From the NCBI GenBank assembly GCA_035545535.1, contig DASZYF010000059.1, forward strand, positions 1-5,365: a stretch of DNA of 5,365 nucleotides. The letters are read 5' to 3'. Shown one piece after another: positions 1-5,365 of this stretch. The first letter of the stretch is position 1. Each line of letters begins with the position of its first letter. The translations under genes and the position numbers were made by a program. The notes below the pieces were generated by a model. The model was not told the origin of the DNA. It did no database searches and saw only the letters and a list, made by a program, of their open reading frames with translations. The DNA is from DASZYF01 sp035545535 (lineage in GTDB: Bacteria; Actinomycetota; Actinomycetes; Mycobacteriales; CAJCIY01).

Positions 1-907
1 GCAGCACGATCATGCGCAGCCTCTGCAGCGGCGTCGGCGGCAGCATCCGCGCCGAACCGCGTCCGAAGCGGCGCTCCAGGTAGTACTGCCCCACGTAGAG
101 CACCGAGGTCATGATGAGGTACCACACGATGATCACGAGCAGCAGCGGGATCTGCTGGTAGGTGCGGGAGTAGATGTTCACCGCGGCCTGCGTGAGCTCG
201 ACGTAGGCGATGGTGCTGGCCAACGCGCTCGTCTTGAGCATCGAGATCGTCTCGTTGCCGGTCGGAGGGATGATCACGCGCATCGCCTGCGGCAGCACGA
301 TGCGGCGCATCGTCTGCGCCCGCGTCATGCCGAGCGCGCTGGCCGCCTCGGTCTGACCCTCGTCGACGGACAGGATGCCGGCCCGCACGATCTCGGCCAT
401 GTACGCGGCCTCGTTGAGCGCGAGGCCGAGCAGCGCAGCCGTGAACACCGTGATGACGTCGTTCGACTGCCTGGTGATGAACGTCGGGCCGAACGGGATG
501 CCGAGCGACAAGGTGCTGTACAGCTGCGACAGCGCGAACCAGAACAGGATCTGGACGTAGACCGGGCTGCCGCGGAACACGTAGATGTAGAGCCAGCAAC
601 CGCCGGACACGATCGGGTTGGGCGAGAGCCGGCCGATCGCGAGCAGCGTGCCGAGGGCGACGCCGATCACCATCGAGAGGACCGTCAGCTCGATGGTGTG
701 GACGGCTCCGACAAGGATCGTGTGGTCGAAGAAGTAGTGGCCGAAGACCGACCACTCGTACTGCTTCGTGTTGAAGAAGCTGTAGACGAGCTGCGCGGCG
801 ATGACGAGCACCACCGCCGCGCTGACCCAGCGCCAGGGATGACGGACGGGGACGACGACGTCGGCGGGCGCGGAGGGGGGTTCCGCCGCGCCCGCGTCGG
901 TCGTCAT
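1..907 (-). CDS. Polar amino acid ABC transporter permease, HisM/GlnP family (3' end beyond window)
   Basis: Inner-membrane subunit of an amino-acid import ABC transporter; it forms the channel that takes substrate from the binding lipoprotein encoded just upstream. My translation from the ATG at 907 stays open for 302 codons to the left edge, so the C-terminus is missing, probably by little because the family's last helix is already present. Hydrophobic segments lie at about residues 26-45, 63-91, 113-131, 150-169 and 253-277. The FRGSP motif (111-115) is the family's FRG(T/S)P signature. The EAA loop, which contacts the ATPase, is clear: E187-A-A-S-A-L-G193, ending in I203-V-L-P206. The first 25 residues are a Pro/Ala-rich cytoplasmic extension. 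It starts 27 bp after the binding-protein stop without a strong Shine-Dalgarno sequence, so translation may be coupled. No ATPase gene is visible; one is expected past the left edge. Family assignment is secure; substrate is not readable from the permease. Confidence 0.95.
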   Translation of the reverse strand, partial: MTTDAGAAEPPSAPADVVVPVRHPWRWVSAAVVLVIAAQLVYSFFNTKQYEWSVFGHYFFDHTILVGAVHTIELTVLSMVIGVALGTLLAIGRLSPNPIVSGGCWLYIYVFRGSPVYVQILFWFALSQLYSTLSLGIPFGPTFITRQSNDVITVFTAALLGLALNEAAYMAEIVRAGILSVDEGQTEAASALGMTRAQTMRRIVLPQAMRVIIPPTGNETISMLKTSALASTIAYVELTQAAVNIYSRTYQQIPLLLVIIVWYLIMTSVLYVGQYYLERRFGRGSARMLPPTPLQRLRMIVL

Positions 908-923
908 GGTCGTGGCGCTCTGG

Positions 924-945
924 TCAGCTCTGGGTCAGCTCTGGG
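924..945. repeat. Perfect 11-bp tandem duplication over the binding-protein stop codon
   Basis: The unit TCAGCTCTGGG occurs twice back to back (924-934 and 935-945). Read on the minus strand, the upstream copy holds the last sense codons and the TGA stop of the binding-protein gene; the second copy lies in the 27-bp gap before the permease. Because 11 is not a multiple of three, the second TGA is in another frame. It looks like a small slippage duplication. Confidence 0.8.
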
Positions 946-1852
946 CGCCGTTGATCACCGGGTCGGTGATGGCGCCGTCCTGGATGCCCCACGTGGTGAG
1001 GATCTGCGTGTAGGTGCCGTCGGCGATGAGCTCCTTCAGGGCCGCCTGCACCGCGGGAGCGAGGCCGTTCTTCGCCATCGCGATGCCGTACGGCGCCTGG
1101 CCGTACGGCTGACCGACGAGGGCGAAGGCCCCGTTGGACTGCTTGACCTGGTACGCCGCCACGGGCGAGTCGGCCATGCTGACCTGCGCGCGGCCGCTCG
1201 ACAGAGCGAGGTTGGCCTTGCTCTGGTCCGGGAACGCCGACACCGTCACGGCCTTCTTGCCGGCGTCCGTGCACTTCTTGCTCTGCGCGTTCGCGTCGGT
1301 CTCCTGCGTCGTGCCGCTCTCGACCGACACCGTGAGGCCGCAGAGGTCGTCGAGCGTGTTCACGGTCGGGCCGCCGTTCTTCTCGAAGAACGAGGTGCCG
1401 GCGTTGAAGTAGGTGACGAAGTCGACCTGCTTCTCCCGCGCCTTCGTGTCGGTGAAGCTCGACATGCCGAGCTGGTAGCGGTCGGCGTTGATGCCGGCGA
1501 GGATCGTGTTGAACGTCGCGTTCACGACCTTGACCTGCAGGCCGAGCTTCTCGCCGATGGCCTTCGCGAGGTCGGCGTCCATGCCGACGACGGTCTTGCC
1601 GTCCTTGGCGATGAACTCGTTGGGCGCGTAGCTCGCGTCCGCGGCGACGGTCAGCGTGCCGGCGCTCTTGTACTTCGCGGGCACCAGCGATGCGGCGTCG
1701 GACCCGCCGGCACCGCTCGCGGTCGGAGACCCGGCGACACCGGTCGGCTGCGAGCCGATCGAAGGGCCGCCGGACTTGCTGCTGCCGCAGGCGGCGACAG
1801 CGAGCGTGGCGAACGGGACGACGAGAAGCGCCAGGCGGCGACGTGCGAGCAC
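935..1852 (-). CDS. Amino-acid ABC transporter substrate-binding lipoprotein (HisJ/GlnH-type)
   Basis: A 305-residue extracytoplasmic binding protein that captures an amino acid outside the membrane and delivers it to the permease encoded next. The N-terminus is a lipoprotein signal: basic residues R4-R6, a hydrophobic stretch, and a lipobox ending in V19-A-A-C22. A Gly/Ser/Pro-rich tether of about 35 residues follows. The rest is a type 2 periplasmic-binding fold. Against the known lysine/arginine/ornithine- and histidine-binding proteins, the pocket positions line up as D72 and Y75 (in DASYAP), S131, S132 and T134 (in MSSFTDT), R139 for the ligand carboxylate, and D228 for its amino group. 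C171 and C194 could form a disulfide, as in many relatives. The start is GTG at 1852, with no in-frame start close upstream and only a weak G-rich ribosome site. It lies 84 bp after the hydrolase gene. The pocket suits a polar or cationic amino acid, but GlnH shares several of these residues, so the ligand stays open. Confidence 0.94.
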   Translation of the reverse strand: MLARRRLALLVVPFATLAVAACGSSKSGGPSIGSQPTGVAGSPTASGAGGSDAASLVPAKYKSAGTLTVAADASYAPNEFIAKDGKTVVGMDADLAKAIGEKLGLQVKVVNATFNTILAGINADRYQLGMSSFTDTKAREKQVDFVTYFNAGTSFFEKNGGPTVNTLDDLCGLTVSVESGTTQETDANAQSKKCTDAGKKAVTVSAFPDQSKANLALSSGRAQVSMADSPVAAYQVKQSNGAFALVGQPYGQAPYGIAMAKNGLAPAVQAALKELIADGTYTQILTTWGIQDGAITDPVINGAQS

Positions 1853-1858
1853 TGCGAA

Positions 1859-1879
1859 CCCCCAACGGTCGGATGGGGG
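1859..1879 (-). other. Possible hairpin covering the ribosome site of the binding-protein gene
   Basis: In the 84-bp gap between hydrolase and binding-protein genes, the minus-strand RNA contains CCCCCA, a 9-nt loop and TGGGGG, giving a 6-bp GC-rich stem. The GGGGG arm lies 6 nt before the GTG start and is the only Shine-Dalgarno-like run there, so folding would hide it. No U-tract follows, so it is not a standard terminator. Function is inference; a chance G/C run is possible at this base composition. Confidence 0.35.
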
Positions 1880-1936
1880 GAACCTAGCCCGCGCGTGTTA
1901 AGCCGCTGGTGCGACGCGCTCCGTCTCGGCGGGCGT

Positions 1937-2809
1937 TCAGCGGGGGTCGTCCGTGAGCCCGCGCAGCTCGAGCGTGCAGCACTTCACCGCGCCGCCCGCC
2001 TTCCGGAGCTCGGACATGTCGATGCCGATCGGGTCGAAGCCGCGGTCCCGGAGCTCGGCGGGCAGGCCGGTGGCGGCGGCCTCGAGCAGCACGTGGTGCC
2101 CGTCGCTGACCATGTTCAGCCCGAGGACCTCGGCGTCGGCCTCGCTGCACGCGATGAGGTCGGTGAAGAGCTCGCCGAGCACCCCCGCCGACGCGGTGCT
2201 GAACGCCGACGGCAGGTAGGCGGCGGTGCCCTCGTCGAGCACGCCCATGGCGGTGTCGAGGTGGTAGAAGCGCGGGTCGACCAGCTCGAGCGGGACCACG
2301 GTGAGGCCGTTGGGCTGCGCGAGGACCTCGTCGACCTCGGCGATGACGTCGGGGTCGCTGCGGAACCCGCTGCCCACCAGCAAGAAGTCGCCCACGGTGA
2401 GGATGTCGCCCTCGCCCTCGCAGACGTGCTCGGGGCGCACCGTCACGGCGCCCTGCGCGGCGAACCAGTCGTGGTAGGCGGCCTCCTCGCCAGTCCGCTC
2501 CGCGTAGCGGAAGCGGCTCGAAAGCGCGCGGCCGCCGACGACGACGCCCCCGTTGGCGGCGAACACCATGTCGGGCAGGCCGGGCAGCGCAGGGAGGATC
2601 TCGACGGTGTGGCCGAGCGCCTGGTAGGTGCGGCGGAGCGCCTGCCACTGCGCCATCGCCCGGCCGGGGTCGACGGGCGCGGACGGGTCCATCCACGGGT
2701 TGATGGCGTAGGTGACCGCGAAGTGCGTGGGCGGGCACATGAGGTAGTGCCGGTGGCTCCGCCGGCGCGGCGCGGGCGCCGGGCGCGGGATGTCCACGGT
2801 CGCGGTCAT
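1937..2809 (-). CDS. Guanidino-group hydrolase of the DDAH/arginine deiminase superfamily (dimethylargininase-like)
   Basis: A cytosolic 290-residue enzyme of the pentein fold that attacks the guanidino carbon of arginine-like substrates through a cysteine thiouronium intermediate. Dimethylargininase gives citrulline plus dimethylamine; relatives release ammonia from arginine. Family landmarks are present: C25-P-P-T-H-F and A35-I-N-P-W-M-D41 near the start, L79-P-D80-M-V-F-A-A-N86, the acidic segment E131-G-E-G-D135, the catalytic histidine H183 in FYHLD, and the catalytic cysteine at C277 or C278 in VKCCTLELR close to the C-terminus. The ATG at 2809 is preferred because GAGG lies just upstream; an in-frame start at 2869 would run into the divergent regulator gene. 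From memory, M. tuberculosis Rv2323c is of this type and also has a divergent AsnC-family gene beside it (Rv2324). Here the genes that follow encode an ABC importer rather than ornithine aminotransferase. Family is firm; exact substrate is not. Confidence 0.9.
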   Translation of the reverse strand: MTATVDIPRPAPAPRRRSHRHYLMCPPTHFAVTYAINPWMDPSAPVDPGRAMAQWQALRRTYQALGHTVEILPALPGLPDMVFAANGGVVVGGRALSSRFRYAERTGEEAAYHDWFAAQGAVTVRPEHVCEGEGDILTVGDFLLVGSGFRSDPDVIAEVDEVLAQPNGLTVVPLELVDPRFYHLDTAMGVLDEGTAAYLPSAFSTASAGVLGELFTDLIACSEADAEVLGLNMVSDGHHVLLEAAATGLPAELRDRGFDPIGIDMSELRKAGGAVKCCTLELRGLTDDPR

Positions 2810-2815
2810 GTCCTC

Positions 2816-2821
2816 AGAGTA
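2816..2821 (-). promoter_or_regulatory. -10-like hexamer TACTCT before the hydrolase gene
   Basis: On the minus strand TACTCT fits the actinobacterial TANNNT -10 pattern. It ends 6 nt before the hydrolase ATG, the spacing expected of a leaderless transcript, although a GAGG also lies in that gap. No matching -35 box is visible, so this is a weak call. Confidence 0.3.
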
Positions 2822-2854
2822 GGAAGAACGGTCGCACGGTATGCGGCGAAGCTG

Positions 2855-2868
2855 TGCGCAGATGTGCA
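2855..2868. promoter_or_regulatory. Imperfect palindrome, candidate Lrp/AsnC operator
   Basis: TGCGCA and TGTGCA flank a central GA; 5 of the 6 arm positions are complementary. It abuts the AAGGA ribosome site (2868-2872) of the regulator gene and lies about 50 bp upstream of the hydrolase start, so a protein bound here could affect both genes. The operator role is inferred from position; the site is not a recognised consensus. Confidence 0.35.
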
Positions 2869-2874
2869 AGGATC

Positions 2875-3321
2875 ATGCGTGTGGAGGAGTTAGACCGGCA
2901 GATCGTTGCGCTTCTGGTCGACAACGCGCGCCGACCGTTCGCGGAGATCGGTCAGCGGGTCGGCCTGTCGGCCAGCGCGGTCACCCGCCGGGTCGACCGG
3001 CTCGAGCGCGAAGGCGTGCTCACCGGCTACGCGGCTCAGGTGGGCGGGGCGGCGGCCGCGTGGCGCACCGAGGCGTTCGTCGAGCTGTTCTGCGAGCGCG
3101 TCACGCCCGACGGGATCCGGGCAGCGGTGGAGGGCCACCCCGAGGTCGTCGCGGCCTACACGGTCACCGGCGACGCCGACGCGCTGCTGCACCTGCGCGC
3201 CGCCGACGCGACCCACCTCGAGCAGGCGCTCGAGCGGATCCGCGAGTCGCGCATGGTGCAGCGCACCCGCACCGTCGTCGTCCTGACCCGGCTGTTCGAG
3301 CGGCCGCCGCCCGTGCTGTGA
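2875..3321 (+). CDS. Lrp/AsnC-family transcriptional regulator
   Basis: A 148-residue DNA-binding regulator that, in this family, responds to an amino acid or related small molecule. The N-terminal winged helix-turn-helix covers about residues 4-55, beginning EELDRQIVALL, with the recognition region LSASAVTRRVDRLEREGVL. The C-terminal ligand-binding/oligomerisation (RAM) domain covers about 64-142 and includes the family's glycine-aspartate turn (TGDADALLHL) and the closing strand RTVVVLTRL. Length is normal. Two starts compete: ATG at 2875 and GTG at 2881, two codons later. AAGGA at 2868-2872 is 8 nt from the GTG but only 2 nt from the ATG, so the true start may be 2881. A rare TTA leucine codon sits at 2890-2892. 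It is divergent from the hydrolase gene, which is its most likely target, along with the transporter genes behind it. Confidence 0.93.
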   Translation: MRVEELDRQIVALLVDNARRPFAEIGQRVGLSASAVTRRVDRLEREGVLTGYAAQVGGAAAAWRTEAFVELFCERVTPDGIRAAVEGHPEVVAAYTVTGDADALLHLRAADATHLEQALERIRESRMVQRTRTVVVLTRLFERPPPVL

Positions 3322-3332
3322 CGGCGCGCACA

Positions 3333-3347
3333 CCGGGTGGCCCCCGG
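3333..3347 (+). terminator. Weak GC hairpin after the regulator gene
   Basis: CCGGG and CCCGG, separated by 5 nt, form a short stem starting 11 bp after the regulator's TGA. No U-run follows, so this is at best a factor-assisted or poor terminator, and such short inverted repeats arise by chance in DNA this GC-rich. Confidence 0.25.
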
Positions 3348-3427
3348 ACGCGGCCGTGGGACGATGGCGCCAGCAGGGAGCGACCCTCCCCGTCGAACCG
3401 GCGAGCGCTACCGCTGCGCGCCTTCCC

Positions 3428-3448
3428 CTCGGGGGCACGGCTCCCGAG
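3428..3448 (+). other. Inverted repeat upstream of the malic enzyme gene
   Basis: CTCGGGGG and CTCCCGAG flank a 5-nt loop and can pair over 8 positions, one of them G-U. The structure ends 30 nt before the malic enzyme GTG and 17 nt before its ribosome site. It could be a leader hairpin, a binding site, or a terminator for the upstream gene, though no U-tract follows. The remainder of the 3322-3478 gap shows no promoter I can defend. Confidence 0.4.
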
Positions 3449-3465
3449 CACTCGGACCTGGACTC

Positions 3466-3469
3466 GGAG
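3466..3469 (+). promoter_or_regulatory. Ribosome binding site GGAG that decides the malic enzyme start
   Basis: GGAG lies 9 nt before the GTG at 3479, a normal spacing. The open frame reaches back to a GTG at 3356, but the extra 41 residues are unlike malic enzymes, so this site supports 3479 as the start. Confidence 0.6.
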
Positions 3470-3478
3470 CCTTCTCAC

Positions 3479-4696
3479 GTGACCGTCGACCACGAGCCGG
3501 TGCGCACCCCTGGTGCCGCGCTTCCGACGTATGACAACTTCCGCGACGACCCCGTCTTCAAGCTGCACGAGGGCGGCAAGATCGACATCGGCGTCACCGT
3601 GCCGGTCATGGACCGTGACGACCTCTCGATGGCGTACACGCCCGGCGTCGCCCGCGTCTGCACCGCGATCGCGGAGGACAAGGAGCTCGTCTACGAGTAC
3701 ACGTGGAAGTCGAACACGGTCGCGGTGGTCACCGACGGCACCGCCGTGCTCGGCCTCGGTGACATCGGCCCCGAAGGCTCGCTGCCCGTCATGGAGGGCA
3801 AGGCGCTGCTGTTCAAGCAGTTCGGGGGTGTCGACGCGGTGCCGATCGCGCTCGACTGCACCGATGTCAACGAGATCGTCGACACGGTGGCGCGCATCGC
3901 GCCCGCGTTCGGCGGTGTGAACCTCGAGGACATCAGCGCTCCGCGCTGCTTCGAGATCGAGGCCCTGCTCCAGGAGCGCCTCGACATCCCGATCTTCCAC
4001 GACGACCAGCACGGCACCGCGATCGTCACGCTCGCCGGCCTGATCGGCGCCTGCCGCCTCACGGGCCGCCGCCTCGAGGACCTGCGGGTCGTCGTCTCCG
4101 GCGCCGGTGCCGCGGGCGTCGCGGTCACCCGCATCCTGCTCGACGCCGGCATCGGCGAGATCGCGGTCGCCGACTCGCGCGGCCTCATCAACCGCGACCG
4201 CACCGACCTCAACCCGGTGAAGCAGGCCCTCGCGCACGACACCAACACGCAGAACCGCAGCGGGACCGTCGAGGAGGCGCTCGCCGGCGCCGACGTGTTC
4301 ATCGGCTTGTCGGCCGGACGCGTCAGCGACGAGTCGGTCGCATCGATGGCCGACGGCGCGTTCGTCTTCGCGATGGCCAACCCGGACCCCGAGGTCGACC
4401 CGGAGGTCGCGCACCGCAACGTCGCCGTGATCGCCACCGGGCGCAGCGACTACCCGAACCAGATCAACAACGTGCTCGCGTTCCCCGGAGTCTTCAAGGG
4501 CGCGCTGGCCGTACGGGCGCCGCGCATCACCGCGTCGATGAAGCGCGCCGCCGCGGACGCGATCGCCGAGCTCATCCCGGCGGACGAGCTCCGCCCCGGC
4601 TACGTCATCCCCAGCGTGTTCGACCCGCGGGTCGCGCCGGCCGTCGCCGATGCCGTCGCCGCCGCCGCCCGTGCCGAGGGCATCGCCCGCCGCTAG
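3479..4696 (+). CDS. Malic enzyme, short prokaryotic type (malate dehydrogenase, oxaloacetate-decarboxylating)
   Basis: A cytosolic enzyme converting malate to pyruvate and CO2 while reducing NAD+ or NADP+, linking the TCA cycle to pyruvate and, in NADP-linked forms, supplying NADPH. The 405 residues match the short bacterial form without a phosphotransacetylase domain. Visible motifs, in order: catalytic tyrosine Y53 in AYTPGVA; VTDGTAVLGLGDIGPEG (84-100); the catalytic lysine, probably K108 in MEGKALLFKQFGG; metal ligands E150-D151 in NLEDISAPRCFEIE and D175/D176 in FHDDQHGTA; the dinucleotide-binding glycines GAGAAG (208-213), followed by D232 at the end of the second strand; and NQINNVLAFPG near the C-terminus. 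The aspartate D232 leans towards NAD, but cofactor choice is not certain. It shows close overall likeness to streptomycete malic enzymes as I recall them. The gene has its own 157-bp upstream gap and overlaps the next gene by one base. No missing catalytic residue. Confidence 0.96.
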   Translation: MTVDHEPVRTPGAALPTYDNFRDDPVFKLHEGGKIDIGVTVPVMDRDDLSMAYTPGVARVCTAIAEDKELVYEYTWKSNTVAVVTDGTAVLGLGDIGPEGSLPVMEGKALLFKQFGGVDAVPIALDCTDVNEIVDTVARIAPAFGGVNLEDISAPRCFEIEALLQERLDIPIFHDDQHGTAIVTLAGLIGACRLTGRRLEDLRVVVSGAGAAGVAVTRILLDAGIGEIAVADSRGLINRDRTDLNPVKQALAHDTNTQNRSGTVEEALAGADVFIGLSAGRVSDESVASMADGAFVFAMANPDPEVDPEVAHRNVAVIATGRSDYPNQINNVLAFPGVFKGALAVRAPRITASMKRAAADAIAELIPADELRPGYVIPSVFDPRVAPAVADAVAAAARAEGIARR

Positions 4697-5365
4697 TGCG
4701 CGTCGCGCTCGTCGCGGGACCCGACCCGGGTCACGCCTTCCCGGCGGCGGCGCTCGGCGTCGCGCTGCGCGACCGCGGGCACGACGTCGCGGTCATGACC
4801 GGGCCGCAGTGGGACGCGCCGCTCATCCGTGACGGCATCACGCCCATCACGCTCCCGCTGCTGCCCGAGCCCGACGGCGAGACGTTCAGCCAGCGGCTGT
4901 GGTCGCGGCAGGCGGCCATGGCGCCGCTGATCGCCTCCGACCTCACGGCCTGGGGCGCCGACGCCGTCGTCGCCGACACGCTCACGCACTGCGGCGGCTT
5001 CGCGGCCGCGCTGATGGGCAAGCCCTGGGGCGAGCTCGTCGTGCACCTGCTGCAGGACCTGTCGGTGGCGCTGCCGCCGGTGGGCGGCGGGTTCACGCCC
5101 GGCCGCACGCCGTTGGGCAAGGGCCGCGACGCCGCGCTGCGCTGGTTCAGCGCGCGCTCGGTCGCGCAGGGCAAGGCCGACCGCGCCGCCGCGGTGACCG
5201 CGCTCGGGGTGCCGGCGGCGGCCGCGCAGCCGCGGGTGCGGCTCATCGCCACCTTCCCCGCGTTGGAGCCGGCGCGCCCGGACTGGCCCGCCGACGCCAC
5301 GATCGTCGGACCCGTCGAGTGGGAGCCGGCCGACGCGCCGCCCCCGAGCCCGCCGGGCCCCGCAC
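4696..5365 (+). CDS. GT-B-fold glycosyltransferase, GT1/MGT-like (N-terminal part; 3' end beyond window)
   Basis: The frame opens with GTG at 4696, sharing the last base of the malic enzyme TAG stop, and stays open for 223 codons to the right edge. The beginning (VRVALVAGPDPGHAFPAAAL) carries the N-terminal GT-B strand and loop, with G12-H13 and P16 matching the GHxxP motif whose histidine acts as the base in UGT/macrolide-type enzymes. LRDRGHDVAVMT (24-35) and VVADTLTHCGGFAAA (91-105) are typical of the acceptor-binding half. The sugar-nucleotide-binding C-terminal half is outside the window, so donor and acceptor are unknown. The nearest ribosome-like run, GAGGG at 4676-4680, is 15 nt away, which suggests coupled re-initiation from the malic enzyme. 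A natural-product, lipid or sterol-type acceptor is typical of the family, but nothing here decides it. Confidence 0.8.
   Translation, partial: MRVALVAGPDPGHAFPAAALGVALRDRGHDVAVMTGPQWDAPLIRDGITPITLPLLPEPDGETFSQRLWSRQAAMAPLIASDLTAWGADAVVADTLTHCGGFAAALMGKPWGELVVHLLQDLSVALPPVGGGFTPGRTPLGKGRDAALRWFSARSVAQGKADRAAAVTALGVPAAAAQPRVRLIATFPALEPARPDWPADATIVGPVEWEPADAPPPSPPGPA

Larger units (their letters stand above)
2810..2874. promoter_or_regulatory. Divergent promoter region between hydrolase and Lrp/AsnC regulator
   Basis: These 65 bp must carry the promoters for both the hydrolase-transporter operon (leftward) and the regulator (rightward). It is the natural place for the regulator to bind, since Lrp/AsnC proteins commonly control the divergent neighbour and themselves. 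I see a -10-like hexamer for the leftward gene and an imperfect palindrome near the regulator start, both listed separately. I find no good -35 element for either direction. Confidence 0.6.

Noticed and set aside
924..1865. A second open frame on the same strand as the binding protein, 313 codons, covering almost the same span.
   Set aside because: Its translation is Arg-rich and featureless, while the 935-1852 frame gives a lipoprotein signal and a complete binding-protein fold.
1881..1903. Promoter for the binding-protein gene built from TTAACA and TAGGTT on the minus strand.
   Set aside because: The two boxes are only 9 bp apart, too close for a -35/-10 pair, and neither has another partner at normal spacing.
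1884..2738. Open frame of 284 codons on the minus strand inside the hydrolase gene.
   Set aside because: Out-of-frame shadow with repetitive Arg/Ala/Gly content; the hydrolase frame holds the catalytic motifs.
2810..2869. Longer hydrolase starting at 2869 with 20 extra residues.
   Set aside because: It would cross the divergent promoter region up to the edge of the regulator gene, and the extra residues do not resemble the family N-terminus; the ATG at 2809 is better placed.
698..2893. A 731-codon open frame on the plus strand, antisense to the permease start, the binding protein and the hydrolase.
   Set aside because: It is an Arg/Val/Gly/His-rich translation with no recognisable domain. 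It lies opposite three well-supported genes and is the usual shadow produced by high third-position GC.
3356..3478. Longer malic enzyme starting at GTG 3356.
   Set aside because: The extra 41 residues are low-complexity and unlike malic enzymes, and the GGAG at 3466-3469 points to the GTG at 3479.
3164..4414. Open frame of 416 codons antisense to the malic enzyme and the end of the regulator.
   Set aside because: No domain, Arg/Val/Asp-rich, and opposite a gene with complete catalytic motifs.
1..5365. tRNA, rRNA, CRISPR array, insertion sequence, phage or toxin-antitoxin genes.
   Set aside because: I looked on both strands and saw no matching repeats, cloverleaf-like sequences, transposase motifs or small paired genes; all long stretches are accounted for by the listed genes.

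Overview
The window is very GC-rich DNA (about 70% by eye, not computed). Codons mostly end in G or C, GTG starts are common and the genes are tightly packed. Together with the protein sequences (a short malic enzyme of the type I recall from Streptomyces, and a mycobacterium-like pairing of a dimethylargininase-type hydrolase with a divergent Lrp/AsnC regulator), this points to a chromosomal segment of a high-GC actinomycete. I cannot name the genus. I see no RNA genes, insertion sequences, CRISPR arrays or phage genes.

Left half, minus strand (read right to left from 2809 to 1): a guanidino-group hydrolase of the DDAH/arginine-deiminase superfamily, then an amino-acid-binding lipoprotein, then an amino-acid ABC permease that runs off the left edge. 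Gaps are 84 and 27 bp with no convincing terminator, so this looks like one operon. The ATPase that such a transporter needs is not in the window and would be expected just past the left edge.

Centre, plus strand: an Lrp/AsnC regulator (2875-3321) is transcribed divergently from the hydrolase across a 65-bp gap. That gap holds an imperfect palindrome next to the regulator's ribosome binding site. The simplest reading is a ligand-responsive module: the ABC system imports an amino acid or guanidino compound (arginine, methylarginine or similar), the hydrolase breaks down its guanidino group, and the regulator senses the substrate or product.

Right half, plus strand: after a 157-bp gap with two GC-rich inverted repeats comes a complete NAD(P)-dependent malic enzyme (3479-4696) with all its catalytic motifs. 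Its stop codon overlaps by one base the GTG start of a GT-B-fold glycosyltransferase, which runs off the right edge.

Most of the window is ordinary metabolic content. Nothing here is clearly a new system. The items worth a second look are the hydrolase-plus-transporter module, the lone TTA codon early in the regulator, and several small regulatory-looking structures.
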